Part shown: in pieces, positions 5,745-12,003 of the stretch
Layout: each line of letters opens with the position of its first letter
Position numbering within the stretch: position 1 is the first letter of the stretch
Assembly (NCBI GenBank): GCA_019241495.1
Contig: JAFAWZ010000062.1
Span: 1-14,934, forward strand
Direction of reading: 5' to 3'
DNA: 14,934 bases
Source of the DNA: Acidimicrobiales bacterium
Lineage (GTDB): Bacteria > Actinomycetota > Acidimicrobiia > Acidimicrobiales > Palsa-688
Notes under the pieces: generated by a model
Database searches by the model: none
Told to the model about the DNA's origin: nothing
Seen by the model: only the letters and a program-made list of their open reading frames with translations
Made by a program: the position numbers and the translations under genes

Positions 5745-6872
5745 CTATCCAGTGATCTTGGCGATGGCCGCGTCGATCTTCGGCAGTACGCTCGAGGGAA
5801 GGGCTTGGAAGCTGGCCTTGCTCAGGTACTGCTGGGAGCTGCCCCCGTTCGGGTCCATGGCGTAGGTCAGGAAGTCCCTGATGGCCAAGGCGGTGTCGGC
5901 GTTGGCCTGCTGGGACTTCACGATGATGTACTCGTAGTTCACGATCGGCCAGGATTGCGCCCCGGGCTCGAAGATCAAGGGCTGGGCCAGGTTGTCCGGG
6001 ATGCTGCCCGATCCGGCCTGGACGGCCGCGTTCACCGTCGCCGTGGAGTTGGAGACGAAGTTTCCGTCCTTGTTCTTGAGCATGGCCACGCCCAGGCCGG
6101 CGGTCTGGGCCGCGCTCTCGGCGCTGACACCGACATAGGCGATGCAGCCCGGCGTGGCGCTGCAGGTCTGCACCATGCCGGGGTTGCCGCTCGCCGTCAC
6201 CTCACTGGAGACGGCCGGCCAGGTGACGGTGGTGCCGATGCTCGGCCCGTTGGACCAGGTCTGGTCGGTGGCGGCCAAGAAGCTGGTGAAGAGGAAAGTG
6301 TCACCGGAGGAGTCGACCCGGCGGACCGGGACGATCGCCGTGCTGGGCAGGGTCACACCCGAGTTCAGGGCGGCGATGGCCGGGTCGTTCCAGGTCTTGA
6401 TCTGGCCCTCGTAGATCTTGGCCAGCACGTCGCCGGACAGCTTGAGGTTGTCGACGCCCTTCAGGTTGTAGTTGATGTCCTGCGAGGAGATGACGATCGG
6501 GATGTTCAAGAGGGTGGCGTTGGCCGCCAGCTGGGCCGGGCTGAGGTAGGCGTCGGAGCCGCCCATCTGCACGGTCCCGGCGGTGGCGTCGCTGATGCCT
6601 TTGCCCGACCCACCAGCGGCCGCGTTCAGCGTCACGTTCGAGTACTGGGTGTGCAGGGGATCCTCGATGCCCTGCAGGTAGGGCAGGAGCAGGCTGGACC
6701 CGTCCTCGCTCAAGGTCACGGAGCTGGTTGGGTTACCGGTCTGGACCTTCGGGCCGCTCGTGGTCGGCGGGGCCGTGCTGGTCGGGGTGCCCGAGCTGGA
6801 TGAAGGCTTCGAGCTGCTGCACGCGGCGAGCGCCAAAGGAACGAGGAGGGCGAGGGGTATCAGACGTTTCAA
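5745..6872 (-). CDS. pstS: Phosphate-binding lipoprotein PstS
   Basis: A 375-residue extracytoplasmic phosphate receptor of the PstSCAB importer. The signal peptide MKRLIPLALLVPLALAAC ends in a lipobox with the lipidated Cys18, followed by a Ser/Thr/Pro-rich tether of about 30 residues (SSSKPSSSSGTPTSTAPPTT). The mature domain has the PstS phosphate-contact regions: EDGSSLLLPYL, AAAGGSGKGISDATAGTVQMGGSDA, and VRRVDSSGDTFLFTSFL. A CSATPGC pair may form a disulphide. Length is typical of actinobacterial PstS. The start is a TTG at 6872 preceded by GGAAAGGTGA with a 4-nt gap. It is the first gene of pstSCAB, with a PHO-box-like array and a structured leader upstream, so it is expected to be induced by low phosphate through the adjacent RegX3-type regulator. 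Confidence 0.95.
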   Translation of the reverse strand: MKRLIPLALLVPLALAACSSSKPSSSSGTPTSTAPPTTSGPKVQTGNPTSSVTLSEDGSSLLLPYLQGIEDPLHTQYSNVTLNAAAGGSGKGISDATAGTVQMGGSDAYLSPAQLAANATLLNIPIVISSQDINYNLKGVDNLKLSGDVLAKIYEGQIKTWNDPAIAALNSGVTLPSTAIVPVRRVDSSGDTFLFTSFLAATDQTWSNGPSIGTTVTWPAVSSEVTASGNPGMVQTCSATPGCIAYVGVSAESAAQTAGLGVAMLKNKDGNFVSNSTATVNAAVQAGSGSIPDNLAQPLIFEPGAQSWPIVNYEYIIVKSQQANADTALAIRDFLTYAMDPNGGSSQQYLSKASFQALPSSVLPKIDAAIAKITG

Positions 6873-6896
6873 CGGTCACCTTTCCTGAGGTTCTGA

Positions 6897-6950
6897 TGTA
6901 GCGGTGCAACGGTCGATGTGGCGATGCCTCGCTCGACGAACTCCGCTACA
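6897..6950 (-). promoter_or_regulatory. Nested stem-loop in the pstS leader
   Basis: On the minus strand TGTAGCGG (from 6950) and CCGCTACA (to 6897) form a perfect 8-bp outer stem. Inside it GTCGA pairs with TCGAC, and the tip is GCGA-GGCA-TCGC. The structure would occupy most of the leader between the predicted pstS transcription start and the ribosome binding site. It matches no riboswitch I know. Confidence 0.45.
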
Positions 6951-6965
6951 ACTCGAATGAACCTC

Positions 6966-6971
6966 ACTCTA
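6966..6971 (-). promoter_or_regulatory. Predicted -10 box of the pstS promoter
   Basis: TAGAGT (TANNNT) on the minus strand lies 5 nt downstream of the last 11-nt unit of the PHO-box-like array, so an activator there would overlap the -35 region. The predicted leader is about 85-90 nt. Confidence 0.4.
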
Positions 6972-6976
6972 CGGAC

Positions 6977-7020
6977 ATGTAGTTACCTGGAAACCAACAC
7001 CAAGTGAACGTGAGTTGAAC
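6977..7020 (-). promoter_or_regulatory. PHO-box-like array of 11-nt direct repeats upstream of pstS
   Basis: Read toward pstS, consecutive 11-nt units are GTTCAACTCAC (7020-7010), GTTCACTTGGT (7009-6999), GTTGGTTTCCA (6998-6988) and GGTAACTACAT (6987-6977). The first two match well the GTTCAC-type unit known for actinobacterial PhoP/RegX3-class regulators; the last two are degenerate. A detached GTTCATTCGAG lies at 6962-6952. The placement just upstream of the -10 box suits activation by the adjacent response regulator. Confidence 0.65.
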
Positions 7021-7249
7021 AATGCAGGAAAATGGCGGGTAGCCCTCTAGCGCTGGCCCGTTATGTTCAAGTGCTCGTTGCCTGTGGTTTCCTCGTGCGC
7101 CATCTTGAGGTCACCTCCGGGCCCTACCGTTCGCCTGTTGACGGTCCCGAATGTGCCCGCGGACGCCCAGATCACGCCTATCCTCCCTTTCGTCATGAGC
7201 TCATCGCCATGAGCCCGGAGATCCCGGCCCGGACCACAAGGGCCCATTG
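7021..7249. other. Intergenic region upstream of senX3
   Basis: This stretch between the pstS control region and senX3 shows no recognisable gene. TATCCT at 7179-7184 fits a -10 box and would give a leader of about 55 nt. That leader would contain two very short frames, ATG at 7195 (MSSSP, stop) and ATG at 7209 (13 codons), and the second ends in TGA overlapping the senX3 ATG. Both the promoter and the upstream frames are tentative. Confidence 0.35.
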
Positions 7250-8386
7250 ATGCTGGGCCGCGCCAACCATCCCGCCGGACCCATTACCGAACCGATTGCC
7301 GAACCGATTGCCGATCTCGAATGGGTGGACGAGGAGCCGGCGACCGGACGGTCCCGCCGGTTGGCCGCCGCCCTTGATGCCATCGGCGAGGGGATCGTCA
7401 TATGCGACCAGGCGGGTGAGACCGTGTTTCGCAACGGGGCGGCCGAGAGCCTGCTGTCCTCCCGGCCGAGCGACGCCCTCGTGGTCCAGGCCGTGTCGGA
7501 GGTCATCAAGGAGGCGCTCGGGGGCCGCACCCCGGAGCGCCAGCTGGACCTCGTCTCGCCCCTCCGGCGCAGCCTGTCCATCCGGGCCCTGCCCATGCCC
7601 GTCAACGGGTGTCTGGACGGGGCGGTGGCGGTGGTCGAGGACATCTCCGAGCGCCTGAGGCTCGAAGCGATCAGGCGCGATTTCGTGGCGAACGTGAGCC
7701 ACGAGCTGAAGACCCCGACGGGGGCCATCGCCCTCCTCGCCGAGACCATCGACGGAGAGAGCGACCCCGAGGTGGTGGCCAGGTTGGTGCGCCGGATGGG
7801 GACCGAGGCCGACCGGCTGAGCCGCACCATCGACGATCTGCTCGACCTGTCTCGCATCGAAGCCAACGAAGCTCCGAACCAGGCGCTGGTTCCTGTGCGC
7901 GAGTTCGTGGGTGAGGCCACCGACTCGCTCCAACAGTTCGCGGCCACCATGGACGTGGCGCTGCAGGTCGGCGATCTGCCGGGGGGCCGGGCGGTACCGG
8001 GGGAGCGGCGCGACCTGATCTCGGCGGTGGCCAACCTGGTGGACAACGCCATCAAGTACTCCGAGCCGGGCGGGATAGTCACGGTCATGGCCGCGGTGGT
8101 CCCGGTGGGGGTCGCCATCGAAGTGGCCGACACCGGGGTCGGGATCCCGACGCGCGACCTGGAGCGCATCTTCGAGCGCTTCTACCGGGTCGACCGGGCC
8201 CGGTCGCGCTCGACGGGGGGGACCGGTCTAGGGTTGTCGATCGTGCGTCACGTGGCCGTCAACCACGGAGGCACGGTGCGGGTGCGTTCGATCGAAGGGG
8301 AGGGCTCGACGTTCGTGCTGGAGCTCCCCGCAGTGGCCTTGCCCCATCCGAGCCGGCGCGAAGGAGAACACGGCCATGATGACTGA
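7250..8386 (+). CDS. senX3: SenX3/PhoR-type sensor histidine kinase without membrane segments
   Basis: A 378-residue kinase that should autophosphorylate and phosphorylate the adjacent regulator in response to phosphate limitation. Domains are a short N-terminus with an EPIA repeat, a PAS-like domain (about 38-135, LDAIGEGIVICDQAGETVFRNGAAESLL to VAVVEDISERLR), a HisKA domain with FVANVSHELKTP (His151), and a HATPase domain with NLVDNAIKYS (N box), DTGVGI (G1, Asp294), FERFYRVD (F box) and GGTGLGLSIV (G2). The kinase core closely resembles mycobacterial SenX3. Unlike typical SenX3 or PhoR there is no hydrophobic stretch long enough for a transmembrane helix. The start is ATG 7250, with AAGGG 7 nt upstream and overlapping a stop (TGATG); a TTG one codon earlier is possible. 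It overlaps regX3 by 11 nt and is divergent from pstS. Confidence 0.92.
   Translation: MLGRANHPAGPITEPIAEPIADLEWVDEEPATGRSRRLAAALDAIGEGIVICDQAGETVFRNGAAESLLSSRPSDALVVQAVSEVIKEALGGRTPERQLDLVSPLRRSLSIRALPMPVNGCLDGAVAVVEDISERLRLEAIRRDFVANVSHELKTPTGAIALLAETIDGESDPEVVARLVRRMGTEADRLSRTIDDLLDLSRIEANEAPNQALVPVREFVGEATDSLQQFAATMDVALQVGDLPGGRAVPGERRDLISAVANLVDNAIKYSEPGGIVTVMAAVVPVGVAIEVADTGVGIPTRDLERIFERFYRVDRARSRSTGGTGLGLSIVRHVAVNHGGTVRVRSIEGEGSTFVLELPAVALPHPSRREGEHGHDD
7287..7314 (+). repeat. 12-bp in-frame tandem repeat in the senX3 N-terminus
   Basis: CCGAACCGATTG occurs at 7287-7298 and 7299-7310, followed by a further CCGA. It is a perfect 12-bp period over 28 bases and encodes EPIAEPIA in the variable N-terminus of the kinase. 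Confidence 0.75.
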
Positions 8387-9083
8387 CACGCTCTCCGTGC
8401 TGGTGATCGAAGACGAGGAGTCGTTCGTGGAGGCCCTGGTCGTCGGGCTCAAACGGGAGGGATTCCTGGTGACGGTCGGTCGCGACGGGGTCGAGGGGCT
8501 CCAGCTGTTCGACAAGGTCCGGCCCGACCTCATCCTGCTCGACCTGTGGCTCCCGAAGAAGTCCGGTATCGACGTCTGTCGAGAGATCCGCTCCCGCAGC
8601 CGGGTGCCGATCATCATGGTGACGGCCAAGAGCAGCGAGATCGACACGGTCGTCGGGTTGGAGGTCGGTGCGGACGACTACGTGACCAAGCCGTTCCGGC
8701 TGCGCGAGCTCGTGGCCCGGATGCGGGCCGTGATGCGCCGCTCCGGGAGTTCGGACGACGAGGCGGAACCTGGCGAGTCTCTGGAGATCGACGGCTTGAG
8801 CCTCGACCCCGAGCGTCACGAGGTGCACCTGCGCAGCGAGCTGGTGCCGTTGCCGCTAAAGGAGTTCGAGCTGCTGGAGTTGCTCATGGGCAACGCGGGC
8901 CGGGTGCTGACCCGCGAGACGCTCATCGACCGGATCTGGGGACCCAACTACGTGGGCGACACCAAGACCCTCGACGTGCACATCAAACGGCTGCGGGCCA
9001 AGGTCGAAGACGACCCTTCCCGCCCCGCTCGGATAACCACGGTCCGGGGGCTCGGCTACAAGTTCGAAACGCCGCGGAACTAG
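8376..9083 (+). CDS. regX3: RegX3/PhoB-type response regulator
   Basis: A 235-residue OmpR/PhoB-family transcription factor. The receiver domain has Glu12/Asp13, the phosphoacceptor Asp56 (LILLDLWLP), Thr83 (IIMVTA), Tyr102 and Lys105 (ADDYVTKPF). The stretch SGIDVCREIRSRSRVPIIMV with SEIDTVVGLEVGADDYVTKP is very close to mycobacterial RegX3. The C-terminal winged helix (about 135-232) includes LPLKEFELLELLMGNAGRVLTRETLIDRIWG, TLDVHIKRLRAKVE and VRGLGYKFE. It is expected to bind the GTTCAC-type repeats upstream of pstS and activate pstSCAB. The ATG at 8376 has AAGGAGA 8 nt upstream inside the kinase gene; the 11-nt overlap indicates co-transcription and coupled translation. A second ATG follows directly. 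Confidence 0.95.
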   Translation: MMTDTLSVLVIEDEESFVEALVVGLKREGFLVTVGRDGVEGLQLFDKVRPDLILLDLWLPKKSGIDVCREIRSRSRVPIIMVTAKSSEIDTVVGLEVGADDYVTKPFRLRELVARMRAVMRRSGSSDDEAEPGESLEIDGLSLDPERHEVHLRSELVPLPLKEFELLELLMGNAGRVLTRETLIDRIWGPNYVGDTKTLDVHIKRLRAKVEDDPSRPARITTVRGLGYKFETPRN

Positions 9084-9135
9084 CCCACACCGGCAGTCGC
9101 CGATCGGCTCGACTTTCCGCTGTTTCCGAGTGAGA

Positions 9136-9141
9136 TAGCAT
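9136..9141 (+). promoter_or_regulatory. Candidate -10 box for the GGDEF-EAL gene
   Basis: TAGCAT fits TANNNT and lies in an AT-rich island between regX3 and the GGDEF-EAL gene. The predicted start is about 9149-9150, where an ATG immediately followed by TAG occurs. The resulting leader would be about 145 nt. Confidence 0.45.
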
Positions 9142-9149
9142 AAAACCTC

Positions 9150-9294
9150 ATGTAGATGTGACCGGTCGGGCGGGGTCATTGACCTGCCGGACGGCACTGG
9201 CGACACTTGGGCCGCCAGCAACATTTGAAAGGCATCGTCCGGGCGAGAGGACGCAGAGGTGTCCTGGGCGAGCGGTGAGCGGTGAGGGGCGCCA
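9150..9294 (+). promoter_or_regulatory. Structured 5' leader of the GGDEF-EAL gene
   Basis: Three hairpins can form in series: TGCC-GGAC-GGCA (9185-9196), CTGGCG with CGCCAG around a 10-nt loop (9197-9218), and CGTCC with GGACG (9236-9253). The last competes with AGGAC pairing GTCCT (9248-9265). A GGACGCAGAGG run at 9249-9259 faintly recalls the GGACGCAAAG block of cyclic-di-GMP-I riboswitches, but the rest of that aptamer is not recognisable. Confidence 0.35.
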
Positions 9295-11847
9295 TTGTCC
9301 ACAACCCTGATATCCCGTAGGCGCAACCAGAGGCGCAGCGAGCGCCCGGGCCGGTCGGTGCGCATCTGCATCGTGGTCTACGGCCTGGCCGCAGTGGCCT
9401 TGGGCGTGTTGGTCATCGCCAGGGTGCACGACGTGCCTGGCCACCGGCCCATTCCCTGGCTGGTGATGGCGGCCGTGTTCGTGGTCACCGACTTCATGGA
9501 GATGCGGTTCCCCCACGAGGGCCAATCGTTGCGGCTCGACCTTTTGAGCGTGCCCGTGGCGGTAGGGGCGGTGTTCACCCCCCCGGGCGGCCTCCTGCTG
9601 GCCGTTACCCTCTCGATCGCGTTCACCTCGCTGCTGCGTCGCGACCCCCCCGAGCGGGCCACGTTCAACGTGGTCAACCATCTGGCTGGCGCCGCCCTGG
9701 CCCGCCTGGTCCTCGCGGCCACCCTCGGCGGGGCCAGCCCGGTCGGGCCGCGGGCGGTTGTGGCCGTCGCCCTGACCTGCCTCACCTTCGAGCTGGTCAC
9801 CGATCTGGCAGTGATCGGCGCGGTCACCACCTCGGCCGGCTGGCCCGGCCTGACGTACCTGCGCGGCGTGGCCGGCCACTTCCTGCTGATCCTTCCCCTG
9901 AGCGCGGTCATGGCGGTCATCACCGTGACGGTTACTTATGTGGAGACGTGGGGGATGGCCCTCATGGCGGCTGCCGCCGTCGCACTCGGGCTGTGGTACC
10001 GCTCGGCCAACCAGGCGTGGGCCCGCTACGCCAACCTGCAACAGCTCTACGGCTTCACCGTCCGCCTGTCGGAGCTGTCGGACACCGACGACATCATCAC
10101 GGTCACCCTGCAGGAGTCCCGGCGGGTGCTGCATGTCGAGCACGTCGAGCTGCGCCTGCCCGACGACCTAGGCGGGATCCGCTGTGTGCTCGAGGCCGAC
10201 GGCTCGCTGGGCCGGGAGTTCGGGCGGCCGAGCGCTCTGGAGGCGGAGATCGCGGCGGGCCATAGACCGCTCCTGGTGCCGAGGAACCAGCAGCGGCGCA
10301 TGCCGGCCGGTTACGACCTGCGCGACCTGATGGCCGTGCCGGTGAACCTGGGCGACTGCGGCACGGCCGTCATGATCGTTGCCAACTTCGAGGTCGAGGA
10401 CGAGACCTTCGACACCGAGGACCTCCGCTTCTTCGAGGCGTTCGCGGCCAGCTTGGGGACCGCCCTCACGAGCAGCCAGCGCTTGGACCGTCTCCGCCTG
10501 GAGGTGGCGGCCCGCGAACACCAGGCGCTGCACGACAGCCTGACCGGCCTGGCCAACCGCACTCTGTTCGGGCAGTGGGTGGCTGCCGCCCTGGAGCAGC
10601 GCCAGTCCCATGAGAACGTAGCCATCATGCTTATGGACCTCGACGGTTTCAAGGACATCAACGACACCCTCGGTCATCACACTGGCGACGCCATCTTGAA
10701 AGAAGTGGGCGGCCGGGTGCTGGGGGTCATCGGGCCCCACCGGCGGGCGGCCCGCCTGGGCGGCGACGAGTTCGCGTTCGTGCTGCCCACCAACGGAGGC
10801 GAGGAGGAGGCCCTGGAGGTGGCACACGCCATCCTCGGCGCCGTCTCCCACCCGGTGGCAGTCGACGGGCTCATGCTCGAGCTGCGGGCCAGCCTCGGAG
10901 TGGCCATCGCCCCTCATCACGGCCTGGACCCGGCCAGCCTGCTGCGCCGGGCCGACGTGGCCATGTACGCGGCGAAGACGTCGCGGCGCGGTGTCGTCGC
11001 TTACGACCACGAGATCGATCAGCACGCCAAGCGACGCCTGATCCTGGCAACCGAGCTGCGCCGTGCCATGGGCGCCAATCAGCTGGAGCTTTGGTACCAG
11101 CCGGTTGCCGACATGCGTACCGGTGACATCGTGAGCCTGGAGGCCCTCCTGCGCTGGCGTCACAACGTGCACGGGTCGATCTCACCAAACGAGTTCATAC
11201 CGGTGGCGGAGCAGTCGGGCTTGATAGAGCCCCTGACGTGGTGGGTCACCGCGTCCGCGCTGCACGAGCTGGCCTGGTGGCGGCGCGAAGGCTACGAGTT
11301 GGGCATGGCGGTCAACATCTCGGCCCGCAGCCTGCTCGACCCGGAGATCGTCGTGCGGTTGGGCCAGATGCTGGCCGACGCCGGCACGCCTGCGTCGCAG
11401 CTCACGTTGGAGATCACCGAGTCGTTGATGATGGCCGACCCCGACCGGGCCGAGCGGGTCCTGCAGAGTCTCGCCGGGCTCGGGGTGCGCATTGCCATAG
11501 ACGACTTCGGCACCGGGTACTCGTCGTTGTCGCGCCTCACGCGGCTCCCCGTGCACACGGTCAAGGTCGATCGCTCCTTCGTGGCGTCGATGCACAACGA
11601 CGATGGCGACGAGGCCATTGTGCGGGCCACCATCGAGCTGGCCCGCAACCTAGGCCACCAGGTGATCGCCGAGGGAGTGGAACGCCAGCGCACCTGGGAC
11701 CGGCTGGTCCAGTTGGGTTGCGACCAGGTCCAGGGCCACCTCTTGGCACCCGCCATGCCGTCGGATGTGTGCCGTCGCTGGGTGAAGGCCCACCAGTCGC
11801 CCCGCATGGCGTCGATCAGCGAGCTGAGGCAGGTCCAGGGAGCCTGA
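9295..11847 (+). CDS. Membrane-bound GAF-GGDEF-EAL cyclic-di-GMP protein
   Basis: An 850-residue protein that could make and break cyclic-di-GMP. Residues about 22-235 form a multi-helix membrane sensor region (ICIVVYGLAAVALGVLVIA to GMALMAAAAVALGLWY). A GAF-like domain follows (about 250-405). The GGDEF domain starts at DSLTGLANRTLF, with MDLDGFKDINDTLGH and an intact GGDEF at 489-493. The product-inhibition RxxD site is absent: GPHR stands in its place. The EAL domain has EALLRW (616-621), ITESLMM, IDDFGTGYSS (Asp736, Asp737), VKVDRSFV and AEGVE (792-796), so the metal and catalytic residues appear present. Both activities are possible, and which dominates cannot be read from sequence. The start is a TTG with AGGGG 5 nt upstream; a GTG at 9358 is an alternative. 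The gene follows regX3 but has its own candidate promoter. Its TGA stop is part of the palindromic element at 11845. Confidence 0.92.
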   Translation: MSTTLISRRRNQRRSERPGRSVRICIVVYGLAAVALGVLVIARVHDVPGHRPIPWLVMAAVFVVTDFMEMRFPHEGQSLRLDLLSVPVAVGAVFTPPGGLLLAVTLSIAFTSLLRRDPPERATFNVVNHLAGAALARLVLAATLGGASPVGPRAVVAVALTCLTFELVTDLAVIGAVTTSAGWPGLTYLRGVAGHFLLILPLSAVMAVITVTVTYVETWGMALMAAAAVALGLWYRSANQAWARYANLQQLYGFTVRLSELSDTDDIITVTLQESRRVLHVEHVELRLPDDLGGIRCVLEADGSLGREFGRPSALEAEIAAGHRPLLVPRNQQRRMPAGYDLRDLMAVPVNLGDCGTAVMIVANFEVEDETFDTEDLRFFEAFAASLGTALTSSQRLDRLRLEVAAREHQALHDSLTGLANRTLFGQWVAAALEQRQSHENVAIMLMDLDGFKDINDTLGHHTGDAILKEVGGRVLGVIGPHRRAARLGGDEFAFVLPTNGGEEEALEVAHAILGAVSHPVAVDGLMLELRASLGVAIAPHHGLDPASLLRRADVAMYAAKTSRRGVVAYDHEIDQHAKRRLILATELRRAMGANQLELWYQPVADMRTGDIVSLEALLRWRHNVHGSISPNEFIPVAEQSGLIEPLTWWVTASALHELAWWRREGYELGMAVNISARSLLDPEIVVRLGQMLADAGTPASQLTLEITESLMMADPDRAERVLQSLAGLGVRIAIDDFGTGYSSLSRLTRLPVHTVKVDRSFVASMHNDDGDEAIVRATIELARNLGHQVIAEGVERQRTWDRLVQLGCDQVQGHLLAPAMPSDVCRRWVKAHQSPRMASISELRQVQGA

Positions 11848-11979
11848 GAAGCTGTCGCAACCCGCGGGAGGGAGAAGGCCGCGGCTCGTCTTTGACATCT
11901 CTCTCCTCCGCTCGCACCGGCGAGAGTGGGACGAGCCGCGACCTTCTCCCATCTCGAAATAGTTTGCGACAGCTTCTGA
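11845..11979 (+). repeat. Long copy (135 bp) of the stop-codon-bearing palindromic element
   Basis: It begins TGAGAAGCTGTCGC, where TGA is the stop of the GGDEF-EAL gene, and ends GCGACAGCTTCTGA. The outer arms (11847-11860 and 11964-11977) are perfect 14-bp inverted repeats. Inner arms of 21 bp (11870-11890 and 11930-11950) match with one difference. The core has a further small hairpin, CTCGC-ACCG-GCGAG. The gene-proximal half is nearly identical to the short copy after pstB, which lacks the inner right arm and the core. The next gene's -10 box starts 11 bp after the element. Confidence 0.9.
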
Positions 11980-11990
11980 CAGCACGGCAG

Positions 11991-11996
11991 TACCAT
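11991..11996 (+). promoter_or_regulatory. -10 box of a leaderless promoter for the second LLM oxidoreductase
   Basis: TACCAT (TANNNT) lies 7 nt before the ATG at 12004, just outside the palindromic element. No Shine-Dalgarno sequence is visible. Confidence 0.5.
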
Positions 11997-12003
11997 CGGC
12001 GCC

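Noticed and set aside
5736..6803. Long plus-strand open frame opposite pstS
   Set aside because: Antisense to pstS, no recognisable domain, composition typical of a shadow frame.
7032..7250. 72-codon plus-strand frame between pstS and senX3
   Set aside because: No recognisable motif, no ribosome binding site, and the predicted senX3 promoter would lie inside it.
9221..9265. Cyclic-di-GMP-I (GEMM) riboswitch
   Set aside because: Only a GGACGCA-like block agrees; the GAAA-capped hairpin and the other conserved segments are not found, so it is listed only as an unidentified structured leader.
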